From: Gnetum montanum
Taxonomy: Eukaryota > Streptophyta > Gnetopsida > Gnetales > Gnetaceae
Length of the DNA: 38,003 bases
Reading direction: 5' to 3'
Assembly (NCBI GenBank): GCA_015680685.1
Contig: MNCI01016385.1
Coordinates: 44,811 to 82,813 of the forward strand
In this document: piece after piece, positions 19,436-30,872 of the stretch
How positions within the stretch are numbered: the stretch's first letter is position 1
Layout of the letters: every line of letters starts with the position of its first letter
Position numbers and translations under genes: made by a program
Notes under the pieces: model-generated
The model's database searches: none
The model's input: the letters and a program-made list of their open reading frames with translations, nothing else
What the model was told of the DNA's origin: nothing

Positions 19436-20734
19436 ATCTCCTCCTTCCAACTCAGTCATGGGAGAGATGGCCACCAATGCTAACCATTCTAACCCCTCAA
19501 CTCTTTTTGTATTTTTTTTACACATCTTTTCAATTTTACTTATTTTTTTTACACCATAGTTCACATTTTTTACTATTTCTTTGTTTGATTTCATTCCATT
19601 CGTCATACAATAAGTGCTCATGATGGTGGATTGTACTATAATGGTGTTGATTGCTAATGTTTGGATTTTACCTTTAACTTTTGATGTTGACACTAAGATA
19701 TGGTTCTTTTGATAAAACAGGCAATGAGTCCACATCATCCATTCATCCATTTAACTCTATTGTCATCCTTGGCTTTGGAACTATACTGTCCCTTTTTCTA
19801 AATGAACTTATTAATGAACTGGTGAAGGACTCAATGGTTGAAAAGGGTGTGACTATAAGGGGATTTGACGCACTTGTGTTGGCTATTCTCTTGGGTACTT
19901 GGATGCTTTTAATGGGTTTTTCGCCATTCCATCATTGACCAAACATTAGGAAGTCGAATGAATTAAATAATTTTTTGCATGGTGTGGTTCTCATGTCAAA
20001 AAAATTGGTAAGAATTCAAAGCACACCCCTTTGACATAATAACGAAATATGGGCTATAAAAACTAGTTATAGCACTGGAAAGACATGTTACCCATGCCTA
20101 AAGGTTCCCTCTAACTAAGGCCATTTCTTGCTTCTTTCTTTTCTATCTTTCTCTCCTTGGAATGGTGGTGACTCTATGAATGCATTCTTATTGCTTCAAG
20201 AGGATAGGTTGGTCAAATGTGTTGATGCAAGATCACTGAATGTGATTTTTTTGAATTCGAATTTGGAATGAATTCCACTTAGTCACTGTAACCATATAAT
20301 ATACAAGGGACTTTACACAACCTTTCTCTTGGGATTCCATTCCATTTTCTACTCTCCTTCCATATTTCTTCCCATATTCCACCCCATTACCGATTTTATG
20401 ATCAGTCTATATCTTGGTTGAGGCATTATTCGTCTTTGGTAACTTCTTGTGGGTAAATTTCTTAACCATTGTTCCATATGTCATTCCTAGAGTCTACAAA
20501 CTCTTTGGTTTATAGGTCTATCAGGGCATAAAAGGCATGAGCTTGCTTTGGGGAGGACCCACTAGCATTCCTTTTTGGTGCAATTGTTAAGTTTCCTTTC
20601 AACATTATTTGCAATAAACCATTTCTTATTTCATCCCCATCCATGACATTCATTTTATTGGCTTCACCGTTGTTATTTCTCTTATCTTTCTTGTTTCTTT
20701 AGTTTTTCCATCTTATTGCTACTATAGGTTTGCT
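19436..20734 (+). other. 3' internal region after integrase, no known domain
   Basis: AT-rich, holding one 85-codon ORF with hydrophobic segments. The part 19830-20650 is homologous to 23120-23950 in the outer element (shared gacatgttacccatgcct, ccctctaactaagg and gtg.gatcactg blocks). The region is thus an old common module of this retroelement group. Confidence 0.6.
19684..19938 (+). CDS. Small ORF with two hydrophobic segments, env position
   Basis: The 84-residue frame from ATG 19684 to a TGA has two membrane-like segments (IVILGFGTILSLFL and ALVLAILLGTWMLLMGF) separated by a charged loop. It lies 250 bp after the integrase stop, where Athila elements carry an env-like gene. The homologous stretch of the outer element (about 23070-23200) is not open. 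It may be a remnant of a longer membrane protein or a chance frame. I recognise no family. Confidence 0.3.
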   Translation: MLTLRYGSFDKTGNESTSSIHPFNSIVILGFGTILSLFLNELINELVKDSMVEKGVTIRGFDALVLAILLGTWMLLMGFSPFHH

Positions 20735-20990
20735 ATTAGTCATGGGGGCCCTGTCACAAATTTTTCCATTCCATACCTATCTTACCCCTACACCTTGGGT
20801 AGTTATCAATCATAAACCTCTAACCTAGTATCTGCCATACCACAACCTAGCCAAGGTACTTCATATCAGGGCAAGGTATCAACTACACTGTATCTTATCT
20901 ATCCTTGCTAATTCATGACTGTGTTATATGTGTAGATGATGATCACATGAGCAATGGATTGGGATAGAAGGGAAGCACTCAAGATGAACT
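20735..20990 (+). pseudogene. Remnant of a small conserved ORF before the 3' LTR
   Basis: The sequence matches 37620-37990 on the minus strand. In both, one frame encodes the same peptide (here LLIHDCVICVDDDH, there LLIYDCVVCVDGNH), followed later by ELKLMRLRK or ELIMRLRMD. Here it has an upstream +1 shift and a TAG at about 20965. The stretch also looks intron-like (AAG|GTAT ... CTTGCTAAT ... TGTGTAG|AT) in both copies. Function unknown. Confidence 0.4.
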
Positions 20991-21088
20991 GAAGCTGATG
21001 CGTTTACGCAAGGAATAAGTTTGGACATGTGGCTATGGATGAACAACAGAGTGCACAGTTTCGACATCGGTAGCAACGTGCCTCATTT

Positions 21089-21092
<4 letters not shown>

Positions 21093-21128
<36 letters not shown>
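21093..21128 (+). repeat. (CT)18 microsatellite
   Basis: Uninterrupted CT run 220 bp before the 3' LTR. The sibling element at 37580-37640 (minus strand) has a broken CT/TTC-rich tract in the same place. Confidence 0.98.
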
Positions 21129-21130
<2 letters not shown>

Positions 21131-21335
21131 AAGTTGTCGAATGAAGTCCTAGATGTCATCTATGTATAGTGTTTACCATAATGGGTATGAACACCAATGC
21201 TGTAATATATTTGTCGATCCGTTCCCCTGGAACTTTGAGTCTGTCATCCCATGTCACCGTTAATTGTAATTCAATCAATAATCTCATACCTTCCCAATAT
21301 TTTGTAAGGAACTTGAGGAAAAGTTTTCATTTAGT

Positions 21336-21345
21336 CATGAGGGTA
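21336..21345 (+). promoter_or_regulatory. Polypurine tract before the 3' LTR
   Basis: catgagggta directly precedes TGATGA. Siblings have catgggggta (37402-37411, minus strand), gtgggggta (31804-31812, minus strand) and catgggagta (1309-1318), so this is the conserved plus-strand priming site, decayed by G-to-A here. Confidence 0.7.
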
Positions 21346-21425
21346 TGATGAATCACGATATCGAGGTTGCAATATCGCATCCGCGATATCGAAGCTCAAT
21401 AAGCAATATCGGGCATTTGATGTCG
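21346..21425 (+). repeat. GATATC palindrome array in U3 of LTR C
   Basis: Two exact cores (cacGATATCgag, cgcGATATCgaa) and two decayed ones (tgcaatatcgca, agcaatatcggg). One unit fewer than LTR B, through a 14-bp difference. Confidence 0.82.
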
Positions 21426-21442
21426 AGACCTGCCTCATCGCC

Positions 21443-21450
21443 TATAAATA
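21443..21450 (+). promoter_or_regulatory. TATA box of LTR C (TATAAATA)
   Basis: cctataaataagaggcagg, same position as in LTR B. Confidence 0.7.
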
Positions 21451-22170
21451 AGAGGCAGGCATGCTTGATTTGCATAGTTAGTCTTAGTCCCTTACTCGAA
21501 ATCTTGCATTTTTCCTTCCTCAGAGTTAGAATCATTTTTGAGTGCCTGCAGTAGGAGTCATAAAGTGAAAGTATCTTTATTCGAGCATTGTGTACCTGAG
21601 CATACCTTGTGGCTAGAAATAAAGGCAAACTTTGTGATAACACTTGCAATATTCAGAATAGTTTATTTAATGTTATTTATAGTTATTTAATGCTTTCCTT
21701 AGTTAATTAATGTTCTCTCTCTCACCTTATTAACTCTTCTAAGTAAGCATACTCAATATGACCACTTCAAGCATGCGTGGAACACTTGATAACCCAGTAA
21801 TGATTAGCATTTGGTAATCCCAGTAGTGTTGCATTGGTTCAGGATGTGTTCGGTAAGTGGAAACGAATGCTGGTGTTAGGACTAGTTAGAGCATAGTCAA
21901 TTAGTTAAATTAAATTAATTACTTAATTAGTTTACTTCTTCCTTTATAGCACCAGGACATAAAACATCATAAAATATATAAAAATCATATACCTAAAGTT
22001 TACTTAACCATACAATCATGCTATATAAGTAAGCTTGGGAAGACAATGATTGACTAACTCGTCTGGGTTCTGTGAAAGAGCATAAACACTTAGTCCTTGG
22101 AATTTGATTGGATTATGCATGTACACTCATATTTGTATGGTTGAGTGTAGGGATACATCGTTGCTCATCA

Positions 22171-22175
22171 TTCCT
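22171..22175. repeat. Right target-site duplication TTCCT
   Basis: Exact match to 12500-12504. Confidence 0.93.
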
Positions 22176-22649
22176 CTTCATCTCACTATCACATTCATGC
22201 TACCAACTCCCATCATTCTCATTCTACTTGATCTACACATCCATTAACTTCTCATCCTACTCCATCTCATACCAAATCTTAAAACATCCATGCATCTATT
22301 AGATCTCCATCATCTTCTTTCCTTTCATCTCACATAAAAATCCTTACCCATAGTCAATAGACCAACATGTCATGTTTAACTAAGTAAAAGGAGAAGGCTA
22401 TTGATGCATCGAAGCAACCTTCTAAGATAACAAAGAAGGTTTCCTTTTGGTAGCAATAGGAGACTACTTCCTCAAGCAACCTCCTACCTTCTTTTAATCC
22501 TATACAACTAATTATGGTATCACCTACTATGCAAGCATCTTAACCTATAGATAATAAGGTCTTAAAAAAACTTACTATCATTGTCCAACTTTAAACACAC
22601 AAACTTATCCTTGTATGACCTCATGGTAGCCTCTAAAGAACACTTAAGA
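22176..22649 (+). pseudogene. Outer element, continuation between gag and protease
   Basis: This directly continues the sequence interrupted at 12499. It is AT-rich with His/Ser/Pro-coding remnants and no intact frame. It links the outer gag to the protease remnant at 22650. Confidence 0.5.
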
Positions 22650-22920
22650 GAATTGTGATCCCAAGTAACATTCCTACTTCGAAAAAAGTTATATCTTTCT
22701 TTATTAATGTCCCTCACTATGGATCAAACAATTTGAACTTCCATTTTGAGAACATTAAGGCTAATTTGAAGATGAGAGATATTTATCAACTTCTACTCTA
22801 CATCACTATTAAAGCATTTGTAGAAGCTACAATTCCACTTATACATATTGATGATGGTGCTGAATTGAGCATGTTTCATATAATGAATTTTGTGGTTATA
22901 AAGATTTTAATTAAGTTATA
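22650..22920 (+). pseudogene. Retropepsin remnant of the outer element
   Basis: The open stretch reads FINVPHYGSNNLNFHFENIK, then LLLYITIKAFVEATIPLIHI and DDGAELSMFHIMNF. DDGAELS stands at the active-site position of plant gypsy proteases of the 'vDdGsslN' kind. The frame ends at a TAA. No RT, RNase H or integrase follows; the sequence goes straight to the 3' module. The outer copy is therefore internally deleted or a non-autonomous gag-protease element. Confidence 0.55.
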
Positions 22921-24129
22921 ATAGCCAATTTTTTCCTTGGATTATGTTCTCTACTAAAAATTTGTTAATTTTCTTGTGTTATTAGGTAGTAAGCTCATGA
23001 CATCCACTAATTCCATTGGTTCCATATGGAGTTTGCATCATGAGATCATGAAGGTTCTTTCACATTAAAATTAAAAGTAACATGAAATTTTGTTACCAAA
23101 TGAACCAATAATGAACCAAGTGGAAATGGAAAAGGATGTAACCTTAAGGAGATTTGATATGTTCTAGTCTTAACTTCCTTCTTAAGTCTATGACTCCTCA
23201 TTGATATCCCATCACTCCTATTGTTGACCATAAAAGGAAGCATGTCTTTGCATGGTATGGTTCCTATTTTAAAAAAATAAAAAAAATAACAATAATAAAA
23301 ATTCAAAGCATACCCTTTAGAGAATTTCAATGGATACAAGAATTGGTTATGGGGCTAGAAAGACATGTTACCCATGCCTGAAGGCATCCCTCTAACTAAG
23401 GACCTCTTACTTCCTTCTTTTCTTTTCTTCTTCTCTTGGAATGATGGTTGTCCTCTATGGTCTTCTGGACTTTTGATGGTAGAAGAGGAGAAACATATTA
23501 ATGTGAGATCACTGTAATTGAAATGGACTTGGTATAAACTTGGAATGGATTAGTGATGGATCTTCTTAATCACATAATTTACTAAGCATCTTAGGTGACC
23601 AAGATGCAAATAACCTATCCATTATTCTTCATCTATCATATATTCACTCCCTTGTCTACCATTTAACTACCTCATATCATGGTAAATTGATAGTTTTGTT
23701 TTCTAGTCTACATAATCCTAAGATAGTCCCTCATATGGATAGAGACCTTAACTTAAAACAACTGTTTATCATCCTTGATGCCTATGGACTTCTTGTGATG
23801 AGGATATGCAAGGGATTTTTAGGCATATGCTTGCTTCATGAAGGATCCACATACATCTCATTTGGTTTACATAAGGTTATATTGAATAATAATAGGACAA
23901 TTGTACATTTGATAATATTTATAACCTTAAAACATCTAGTCTTTGTCCTTTTTTAGCATTGGAATATTCTCCACAAACTCATCTCGTGCTCTAACTACTT
24001 CAAATTGGTAAAACATATCCTCTTTCATGTTCTTGCTATGATTCTACATATTTTTGGCTTTCATTTAGCTCTTATTTTGTCCTCAAACTTGCCCAAAATT
24101 CCTTAGTTTTTAAGAAAAAAATATAGCCA
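22921..24129 (+). other. 3' internal module of the outer element
   Basis: Homologous to 19830-20650 of the inner element over 23120-23950, in the same order and strand. This shows that inner and outer elements belong to one lineage. It includes an A-rich run (23270-23300). No ORF is conserved. Confidence 0.6.
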
Positions 24130-24275
24130 AGAATAGTTGTGTTGACGCATCCCTATTGTCGCAGTGGGGTGAGTCAACATAGCCCCATAAATGCTTGAAA
24201 AACATACTATATGTACACTTGATACTTAGTTCATTTTCATCATTTCTTCAAAGTTCTAAAGTAGTTTTTATAATT
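24130..24275 (+). mobile_element. LTR remnant (U3/R part) of the outer element
   Basis: gttgtgttgacgcatccc..gagtcaacatagcccca resembles the U3 of LTRs E (1338-1380) and F (31740-31790). The following ttagtt..ttcttcaaagt part resembles E at 1470-1515. The first few bases of the LTR and most of its 3' half are missing or unrecognisable. Confidence 0.5.
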
Positions 24276-24559
24276 TTTCAAAGCCAATGAACCTTCTAAG
24301 AGCTCTAACATTCAAACTGCCTAACCAAATTCACTCGTTCTTTGATCTGCAAGCTACTAGAGGTATGCTTTATGTCATGGGGTCATCAAATCTACATTTT
24401 GATATAGAAAATTTTTCAAAATTTCTCTAAATACAATGAATAAGATAATAAAATAATATTAAATTAATGATCATAAGAATTAATATCAATAATCAAAATC
24501 CACTAAGATGGGAATAAAATAATATCATTAGCCTACAATTATTAAATAAGAGCTTAATG
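24276..24559. other. AT-rich, nothing recognised
   Basis: Possibly decayed R/U5 and leader of the element that follows. I see no LTR end or primer site. Confidence 0.3.
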
Positions 24560-27300
24560 GTCTAACCAAAAAGGTATTCCAAGGAAATAAAGATTATGAT
24601 CAAGAGCTTATCTTGGGTTATGTTTATGATGGAAAATGGCACTCAAAAGAGGACTACAAGCAGAAGGACCATCATAGCCAAGGGAAAAGTGACCATAAGG
24701 AGGAAGGAGCCAATAACAATAGCAACAACAATCACAACAATCCTAGGAACACGTAGCTAAAGCTATGCATACTATCAAGTAGATTTCTACTATAGAGACA
24801 AGCTAATCTAGGCAAGATAAGGTTCTGAGACTAAGACCTAATTTCATGGTCATGCTTACAGAAGTCTACCTAAAAAGGATCTGAACTAAGAAGATCCAAA
24901 GCTCCATTTTGCAAGAGCTAAACTTCAAGCCATTCCTAGAGTTGGTACCAAAAGAGGTTCAAACACAACTGCAAGGATCTCCTCTATGATCCATTCTCTT
25001 CAACTGCAGGGAATATCGGGGAAACCTACTTTTTCTAGAATAACTGACAAAGAGATGCCTTAATTAAAATCAAATATATTACCAACTCTTACTTAGTTGA
25101 GACCATTGTTGGAGCTCTCGATCTGTTAAACACTAGAGAAAAACTAGTAGAAATATCTATGCATGCAAATCTAAAGGCCAAGAAGAAGTAGGTCCAATGA
25201 TGCTAGGGAGTGAACCGTAAGAAGTATGATTCCCTAACTAAGGTGGAGAGAGACTAATTTAAGATTGTAGCCTATAATCTTAATCCAATGATGAGACCAA
25301 GCAACGTTACAATATTTTCTATCAAGGCATGTGTAGCTCTAAGCGAAAAATTATTTTTCAACTTGTTACAACACATTTTCCTTAAGATAGAAAACATATT
25401 CCTTAAGATAGAAAAATGGTTCAAGGAAAATTAGAAGGGTAGAAAGGCACTCCCCTTTCCATGCTTAATTAGAAAATTATGCAAGAGGGAATGAATATCT
25501 CACTATTTTAATGATGTGATTTGATACACTCTTATTACATCATGACAAGATATGATGAAGAACACAATGACTACCAAGATGTAAGACCTGTAGCAACCAC
25601 CACCACCACCACTACTTATAGCATTAGAAATAAAACCAGAAATGATTGTAGTTGTTGAATGCCTTAGGAAACTCTAAGAGAGACCATTGCAGTAATAGCA
25701 AGCCTCTATAGGTGGTGGGAATTGTCTGTGTATCATCTAGCCATTAGCTATTTGAATGAGGTTGTAAGGATCATCAATTGGTTGGATAGTGAGATGACAC
25801 CACTATTATCTAGTATAGAGAAACTGAGTACCTGTTCAACCCAATCCTATTGCCAGAGAAGTCAATGTTTTCATCCCAGGACAAGCATTTCCCAAAATCT
25901 CAAGGAATTTAGCAACCTTCTCTATCATGATGGAGGAAGGAGAAGGGAAGATGGTCTTGGTCATGCCATACAAAGGTTAGGAAATAGTGATGGAGGTGGT
26001 GGTAGGATGATTTGGGGAAGCTCTTAATGCTCCTACTACATCTATACCAAACATCGCTACCATGGAAAACATACATATATCAGTAGGAGTAGGGAGCATG
26101 TGAATGAGTGCTACCAAACACAAAGAAGTATTGGAATGACCAATGGAAGTCTAGAAACTAATTTTGAAGATATTTGATCTCCCAAATAATATATCAGCAA
26201 CCTAGTCATAGCTACTAGAGATAAGGGACAAATTACTAATTACCAATATGTAATTTGAGAAGACCATCATTGGAAATTGATGGTTGACTACTGAGGTCAA
26301 AGAATTAATAGCTTGTCTCTTTGATCCAATAATTCTTAGCCATATCAAACAAGAGATAAAGCTTTTCAGTAGCTTCAAGAAAAATATTAAGATGTTGAAA
26401 ATGAAAAGGATATGATAATCTTGGAGGCATCAATATCAAAGGCCATGTACAACAACACTTATTATGATCTCTTTTAAGCTACAAGAAATGCCTAGTGCTT
26501 ACCTATGATAACCATCACCTATGTAATGCTAAGTAGCTAAAAGACTAAATGGTAGAATATATTCACCAATAGTAAGAATAGTTGCTACGATAAACTTGAA
26601 TCTAAGGAAGTTGGATACAAAGAATAAGAATCTCTCAATTGAAGATGTTTAAACCTTTTGCCAAAATATTTCCATTGAAGTTATTACCTAGAAGAATGAA
26701 GCCCTAAAGTTTGAAAGAGCAAAAAATCACTACGAGGACTAGGTTAGAATGCTTAAAGAGGTCAACAAGAAAAAATCAAGTTGGCCAAGGCAAAGGTAAC
26801 TAACATCATCTAACAACTCCAAAAAAGAGGTGATGCATGACAATCCATCTTTGATTGAATTAACACATACAATCAAGTAGAGATATACATAAAGGAGTTG
26901 CAAATTGAGGAGATGAGTGAGTACATGGATCTCACCAACCTTTTTTATGCAGACTTGGTAATGCAAACTATGGAAAGGCCTAGGATTAAAATAGAAAAGC
27001 ATGTGACTAACTCTTACCTTCTTTACAAGGCATAGGGAATACTTGCTGCTTATCATAAGATGATGTTATGTTGAACCAACTTAGAATCTAGACTGGACAT
27101 GTTATTATATCCCTAAGTAAAATCAATTGAATGCTTTGGAAGGTAGCTAGAATGGACTCTTAAAGGTCTTATGAAAGAAGATCCTAAAGTTGAAGAGCCT
27201 TTTTTTCATCCTTACGAATTAGTACCTAGACATCAATTAGTTGATCATTGATTAGAAGAAGCTCTCGATCAAGAAAAGAGAGGTTTGATTGTGGTATAAG
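24560..27300 (+). pseudogene. env-position retroelement ORF, copy 2 (long form)
   Basis: Decayed but traceable protein. An Asn/His-rich basic part (24640-24750, NNNSNNNHNNPRN) is followed by VYLKRI..ILQELNFKPFLELV (24860-24960). A domain at about 25240-25490 reads KIVAYNLNPMMRPSNVTIFS and PFPCLIRKLC. From memory this layout (a W/IV..NLxP start, then a FPxLIxxLC end) resembles the Pfam 'putative plant transposon protein' domain (PF20167). After several frameshifts comes the coiled-coil tail (26840-27060; IKELQIEEMSEYMDLTNLFY). The same protein is encoded on the other strand at 31990-34890, and its tail at 407-1137. Role unknown. It stands where Athila-type elements keep an extra gene. Confidence 0.6.
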
Positions 27301-28850
27301 TTCATCCTCTATAACATCCAGAGATGATTTAAGATTAGCTAGATTTGATGTTAAGTTAAGAAAAGATGGATCTAAAGTCCTTTGTACTTGGCTTGCATGG
27401 TGAACACAGATTAGAGGTTGAAGTAGAGACTTTGGATAGGTAGCCATGTTCATTTGGGCTAGAATCAAGAGGTTAGATTTTCCATTTAAGAGAAAATATA
27501 AAAAGCTAAGCTAAGAATGTTAAAAGCTAATAGATGTCAAAAGTAATAGTGCACACATCATTTCTAAGTTATAAAAGTAATGACGAGAAAAAGTTAGACA
27601 TGAAAATTTTCTGTTATACTAAGTGCATATGAGAATTGATGCATGAGTAACTAAAAGTGAGAACAACGCAAGTTTTCAAAAATAGCATAGTAAGTGGTAG
27701 CAACAAGAAGTAGGGAACTAGGCATGGGTCCATCATTAGAAAGGGATTGCCTCAACCCTACTCACTTTCCTTTAGAGCCTATATGTAAGTTATCGAAATC
27801 CTAGTTAGAACTTTGCCAAGTTTTACTATTATTATGATTTTGCAAGTATGGTTATTCTTGAAATTTTGAAAATTTTGTAAAATTTTGCTAGCTAGAAGCA
27901 ATACTAGGGTTGAATTTAATGTTTTTTAGTAGTTTAGAGTAATTTTCAAGCTTGCATTTTAAGCATTTAGTTGGATTTTGTTGTGTGATCAAGAATTCCA
28001 TTACGTAGCTTAAATTCTGAGGATTTTGGAAAATTTTCAAATCTACAACTAGAAATTGAGTGCATGCATTAATTTTGTAATTGATATTGCCAATATATTG
28101 GAAACACATCAAAATCTAGGCTTTGTAGAATATTTTTATGATAAAATTAAGTGGAAATATGAATTTAATGTTGTTGCTATAGTGTGTTAAGCAATATTGT
28201 AAGTAGGGTAATGAAATTTGTAATTTTTTGTTATTCTTGGTTAAACCTATCAAATGTATTAGATAGCATTAGAAAAATTGTAGTAGAATTAATATTTTCA
28301 TAAGTAGATATGTAGTTGTGTTTGCAAAATCTTGGGAAAACATTATTTTGGAGTTTTTACCATAAAGAATACAATGTCAGGTTATGATGTGAGAGTGTTT
28401 TTACCAAGTGCTAAGTATTAGGGAAGGATAGGATGATGTTGTAGGTTGAAAGTGCTTTTTGATGTCAAATGTTAAGAATTTTAATGTGAGGATAGAACAT
28501 AGTTGCCAAAAACCATGTAAAAAATAAGATAACACTCTATGTCAAAAAAATTGATGTAAAATGTTAGAGTTGTAGAAATTTTTGCCAAAGATCTGATTTT
28601 GATTTTGATGCTTTACATCAATTTACACAAATGTGAAACAATAATATATAAAAAAAGGGAAAAGCTTTGAAGTAGATGTTTTTGCTAAACATCTAAGTGC
28701 TTAGGGTAGGAGTGACACCCTACATTAAAGTTGTGTTTTCAACCTAAGAAGTCAAGATTATGAGCTAGGAGCCAATGTATCACATAGAAAGCTCTCATTT
28801 TTAATGTGAGATTGATGCAATTAAAATATTATTTAAAATTTAGTCTATAT
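27301..28850. other. AT-rich, no gene recognised
   Basis: Low-complexity plant intron- or intergenic-like DNA. The region just before 28905 ends in tttgtttattttag, a good splice acceptor for the following open stretch. Confidence 0.35.
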
Positions 28851-28904
28851 TTTGATCCAATACTATGCTTTTGATGCTAAAATTGTTGTGTTTGTTTATT
28901 TTAG

Positions 28905-29187
28905 GGATGTTGAAGAATCTAGGCTCCTTATGAAGCTTATGTACTTTTTTCTTGTGGATGAAAGAAGCATCCTAGAAAATAAGAGAAAGAAGTCAAGACT
29001 AATTTTAAGCAAGCCTCTATTTAATGATAACACATTTGTGTCACCAAAATTATGGGCAAGGAAGGGAGTAGCAAAATTTTTAAAGTTATACATCATCCAC
29101 TTCCATGTGGTGATTTGGACTAAGCTAGGAGAAGAGATGATTCTACAAGTGTTAGAGATCATCCTTTTAGGATTCTCTATGAACTTA
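28905..29187 (+). pseudogene. Possible exon fragment resembling FCP1/NIF-type HAD phosphatase
   Basis: After an acceptor-like tttattttag the frame is open for about 95 codons (DVEESRLLMKLMYFFLVDER ..) and includes FVSPKLWARKGVAKFLK and FHVVIWTKLGEEMILQVLE. In FCP1-homology (NLI-interacting factor) phosphatases a 'RPgv.eFL..c...FeVviWTs' block stands before the middle of the domain, which is what suggests the call. The catalytic DxDx(T/V) motif is not visible upstream, and the frame ends in a stop without the later WDQ or DDSP blocks. It lies between retroelement pieces, so it could be a captured host exon. The similarity is weak and judged by eye. Confidence 0.3.
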
Positions 29188-29735
29188 TAGAGATCATTTT
29201 TGAGCTATGATCTAATATTAAGGATTTATCCAAGGACATCCAATCTACAGGAAATGCATGAGCAAGCTATGAAAGAAAAGATAATATTAGCAGTTCAGTG
29301 TCGATATCACATTATTACTAGAAATCTAGATTTCTAGGGTAATTTCCAATGCACCAGGCTCTCAAATTTTTTTTGAGAGGTGAGCTAGAAGTTCAAGTAC
29401 TAAGAAAGGTTAGTCTTTTATTATCTAAAAGAAACTAGCTTTGAACCTTTGTTGTGCATGTTTAATGATCTAGATGTGTAAAGTCTTAATCATTTAGCAT
29501 TTTTGTAGAACTTGTTATGGGATCTATTCCAACATTAAAATTGGAGACCTCAAGTGATGTCCCATTTTAACATGCAGTAAAAGAGACTTAAATTTCACTA
29601 GTTTTTGAATATGAGTACAACAATAGAGGATGGCTTCGTCCACTATGGAATGAAGTCCACAGAGAGAATTTGGAGTGGTCAAAGGGGTTAAGGATCATCA
29701 TGAGGCTAAAGGAAAGGTAGAAGTTAGTCAATTTT
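29188..29735. other. No gene recognised
   Basis: Stops in all frames; between the possible exon and the truncated minus-strand gag. Confidence 0.35.
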
Positions 29736-29739
29736 TATG

Positions 29740-30732
29740 TATTTTTGTTTTTTAGAAGAAGGATTAGCTAATGATAGTTTATACTTACTATCTCTTTGAT
29801 GCCTAGTAGAAATATGAACTATTTCTGAGATATTGATCATGCTTCTTAGATCCAACAGTGGTTCATCATAGTCATCATATTCATGGTCATATGTCTTATG
29901 ATGTGACCTACTATGCCTTAATCCCTGATGATGCTTTCCTTCTTGTAATTGACGATACTATTTTTTTCCATCACTATGATGAAACCTTCAGTTATCTCCA
30001 TCTTAAACCAAATCATTCCTCCTTTAGTCTCAATCATGATCCCTCCTATTTGAGTTCAACGATAAGGAGAATGGTGAAGGTGGAGAGCTAGGAGAGTGGT
30101 GTCTACTAGTCCTTCTTCTTTGGTCCTTTTGGTTATTCTTTTTCTCTTGATAAATGAATTAGAGATCTTTGCCTTAAGGTTCTCCTAGTTCTAGACCTAG
30201 TTCTTTCCTCACCTTGATTATCCATCAAGGTTGATTATAATCCTTAGTTAAGTATGTCTTCCTCACCAAAAGGAGGAGGATCTTGATGTTGAGATTATCC
30301 TAATAGAAAATGAGGACTTTTCTTGTAGAAATAGTGATATTGAGATCATTTTGCCTTGGATGCTTCATATCGTACCTCTGTGTAATGATCTTTCCTTGGC
30401 TTAACCTCTATTAGCTAATACTCTCTAGAGAGATGTTTTATTACTTTGTAATCTAGGCCTACTAATTCAATCCCCATTTTCATAATATCTACCATGAGGA
30501 TTGAGGGAATAAAACGATCGAGAGGTAATAAAATGTTGCCCTTTAGATCTCTCCATTGTAGTTGTTGATCCTAATGAAGGATGAAAGTGGAGTCCAGATA
30601 ATAGGAATCTTGATGTGGACAGAAAACCTTTAGTTGTTGAGGTTTCTCACTAGTAGTCCTCTTAGTTCTATCATGTTGTTGGCTGGAGTCATTGATAGAT
30701 GGTGGTGAATCATTCCTACGAAAAGAAGCCAT
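29740..30732 (-). pseudogene. gag 5' fragment of the element led by LTR F
   Basis: On the minus strand the frame starts ATGGCTTCTTTTCGTAGG at 30732 (MASFRRNDSPPSINDSS) and proceeds with stops to a Ser/Pro stretch (HHSPSSPPSPFSLS), a His/Arg/Asp-rich part (HSRSHHKTYDHEYDDYDEPL) and MINISEIVHISTRHQRDSKY. The last two match the gag of the 9.7-kb element at 14130-14280 (QYNHDEPLL, then LDITEVVRIPTRHQKDSR), so this is homologous gag. It breaks off near 29740, before the capsid domain. The start lies about 140 bp after the primer site. Confidence 0.68.
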
Positions 30733-30872
30733 CTTAGTTGGCTCTAAAATAGTGTGCCTTGATAAAATATTATTATTATTATTAATCTAAAGGACAATAC
30801 ATTATTTCCTTTCACAAAAACTTTTTATGATCTCACAATGTACTAATTCTTAGCACACTTAGCTAAACTAGG

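Larger units (their letters stand above)
12505..22170 (+). mobile_element. Complete Athila/Tat-like Ty3/gypsy LTR retrotransposon, 9,666 bp, inactive
   Basis: The element has two direct LTRs (12505-13343 and 21346-22170) with TGATGA..TCATCA ends, the exact TTCCT target duplication, a tRNA-Asp-type primer site one base after the 5' LTR, and a polypurine tract before the 3' LTR. Gag, PR, RT, RNase H and INT follow in gypsy order, with a 1.9-kb region of small ORFs between INT and the 3' LTR. The PR, the HHCC/DDE integrase without chromodomain, the primer site and the long 3' region point to the Athila/Tat group. Many stops, mostly TAG at former CAG or TGG codons, and lost catalytic residues make it dead. 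By eye the LTRs agree at about nine of ten positions, mostly transitions, so the insertion is old. It is nested in an older element (10335-12499 and 22176-24275). It contains a 183-base gap. Confidence 0.95.
21346..22170 (+). repeat. LTR C: 3' LTR (825 bp)
   Basis: Starts TGATGAATCACG, ends TTGCTCATCA, and is followed by the TSD TTCCT. Same order of blocks as LTR B. Confidence 0.95.

Noticed and set aside
19424-19750. 108-codon minus-strand frame
   Set aside because: It overlaps the end of the plus-strand integrase and AT-rich 3' DNA, with no homologue in the outer element.
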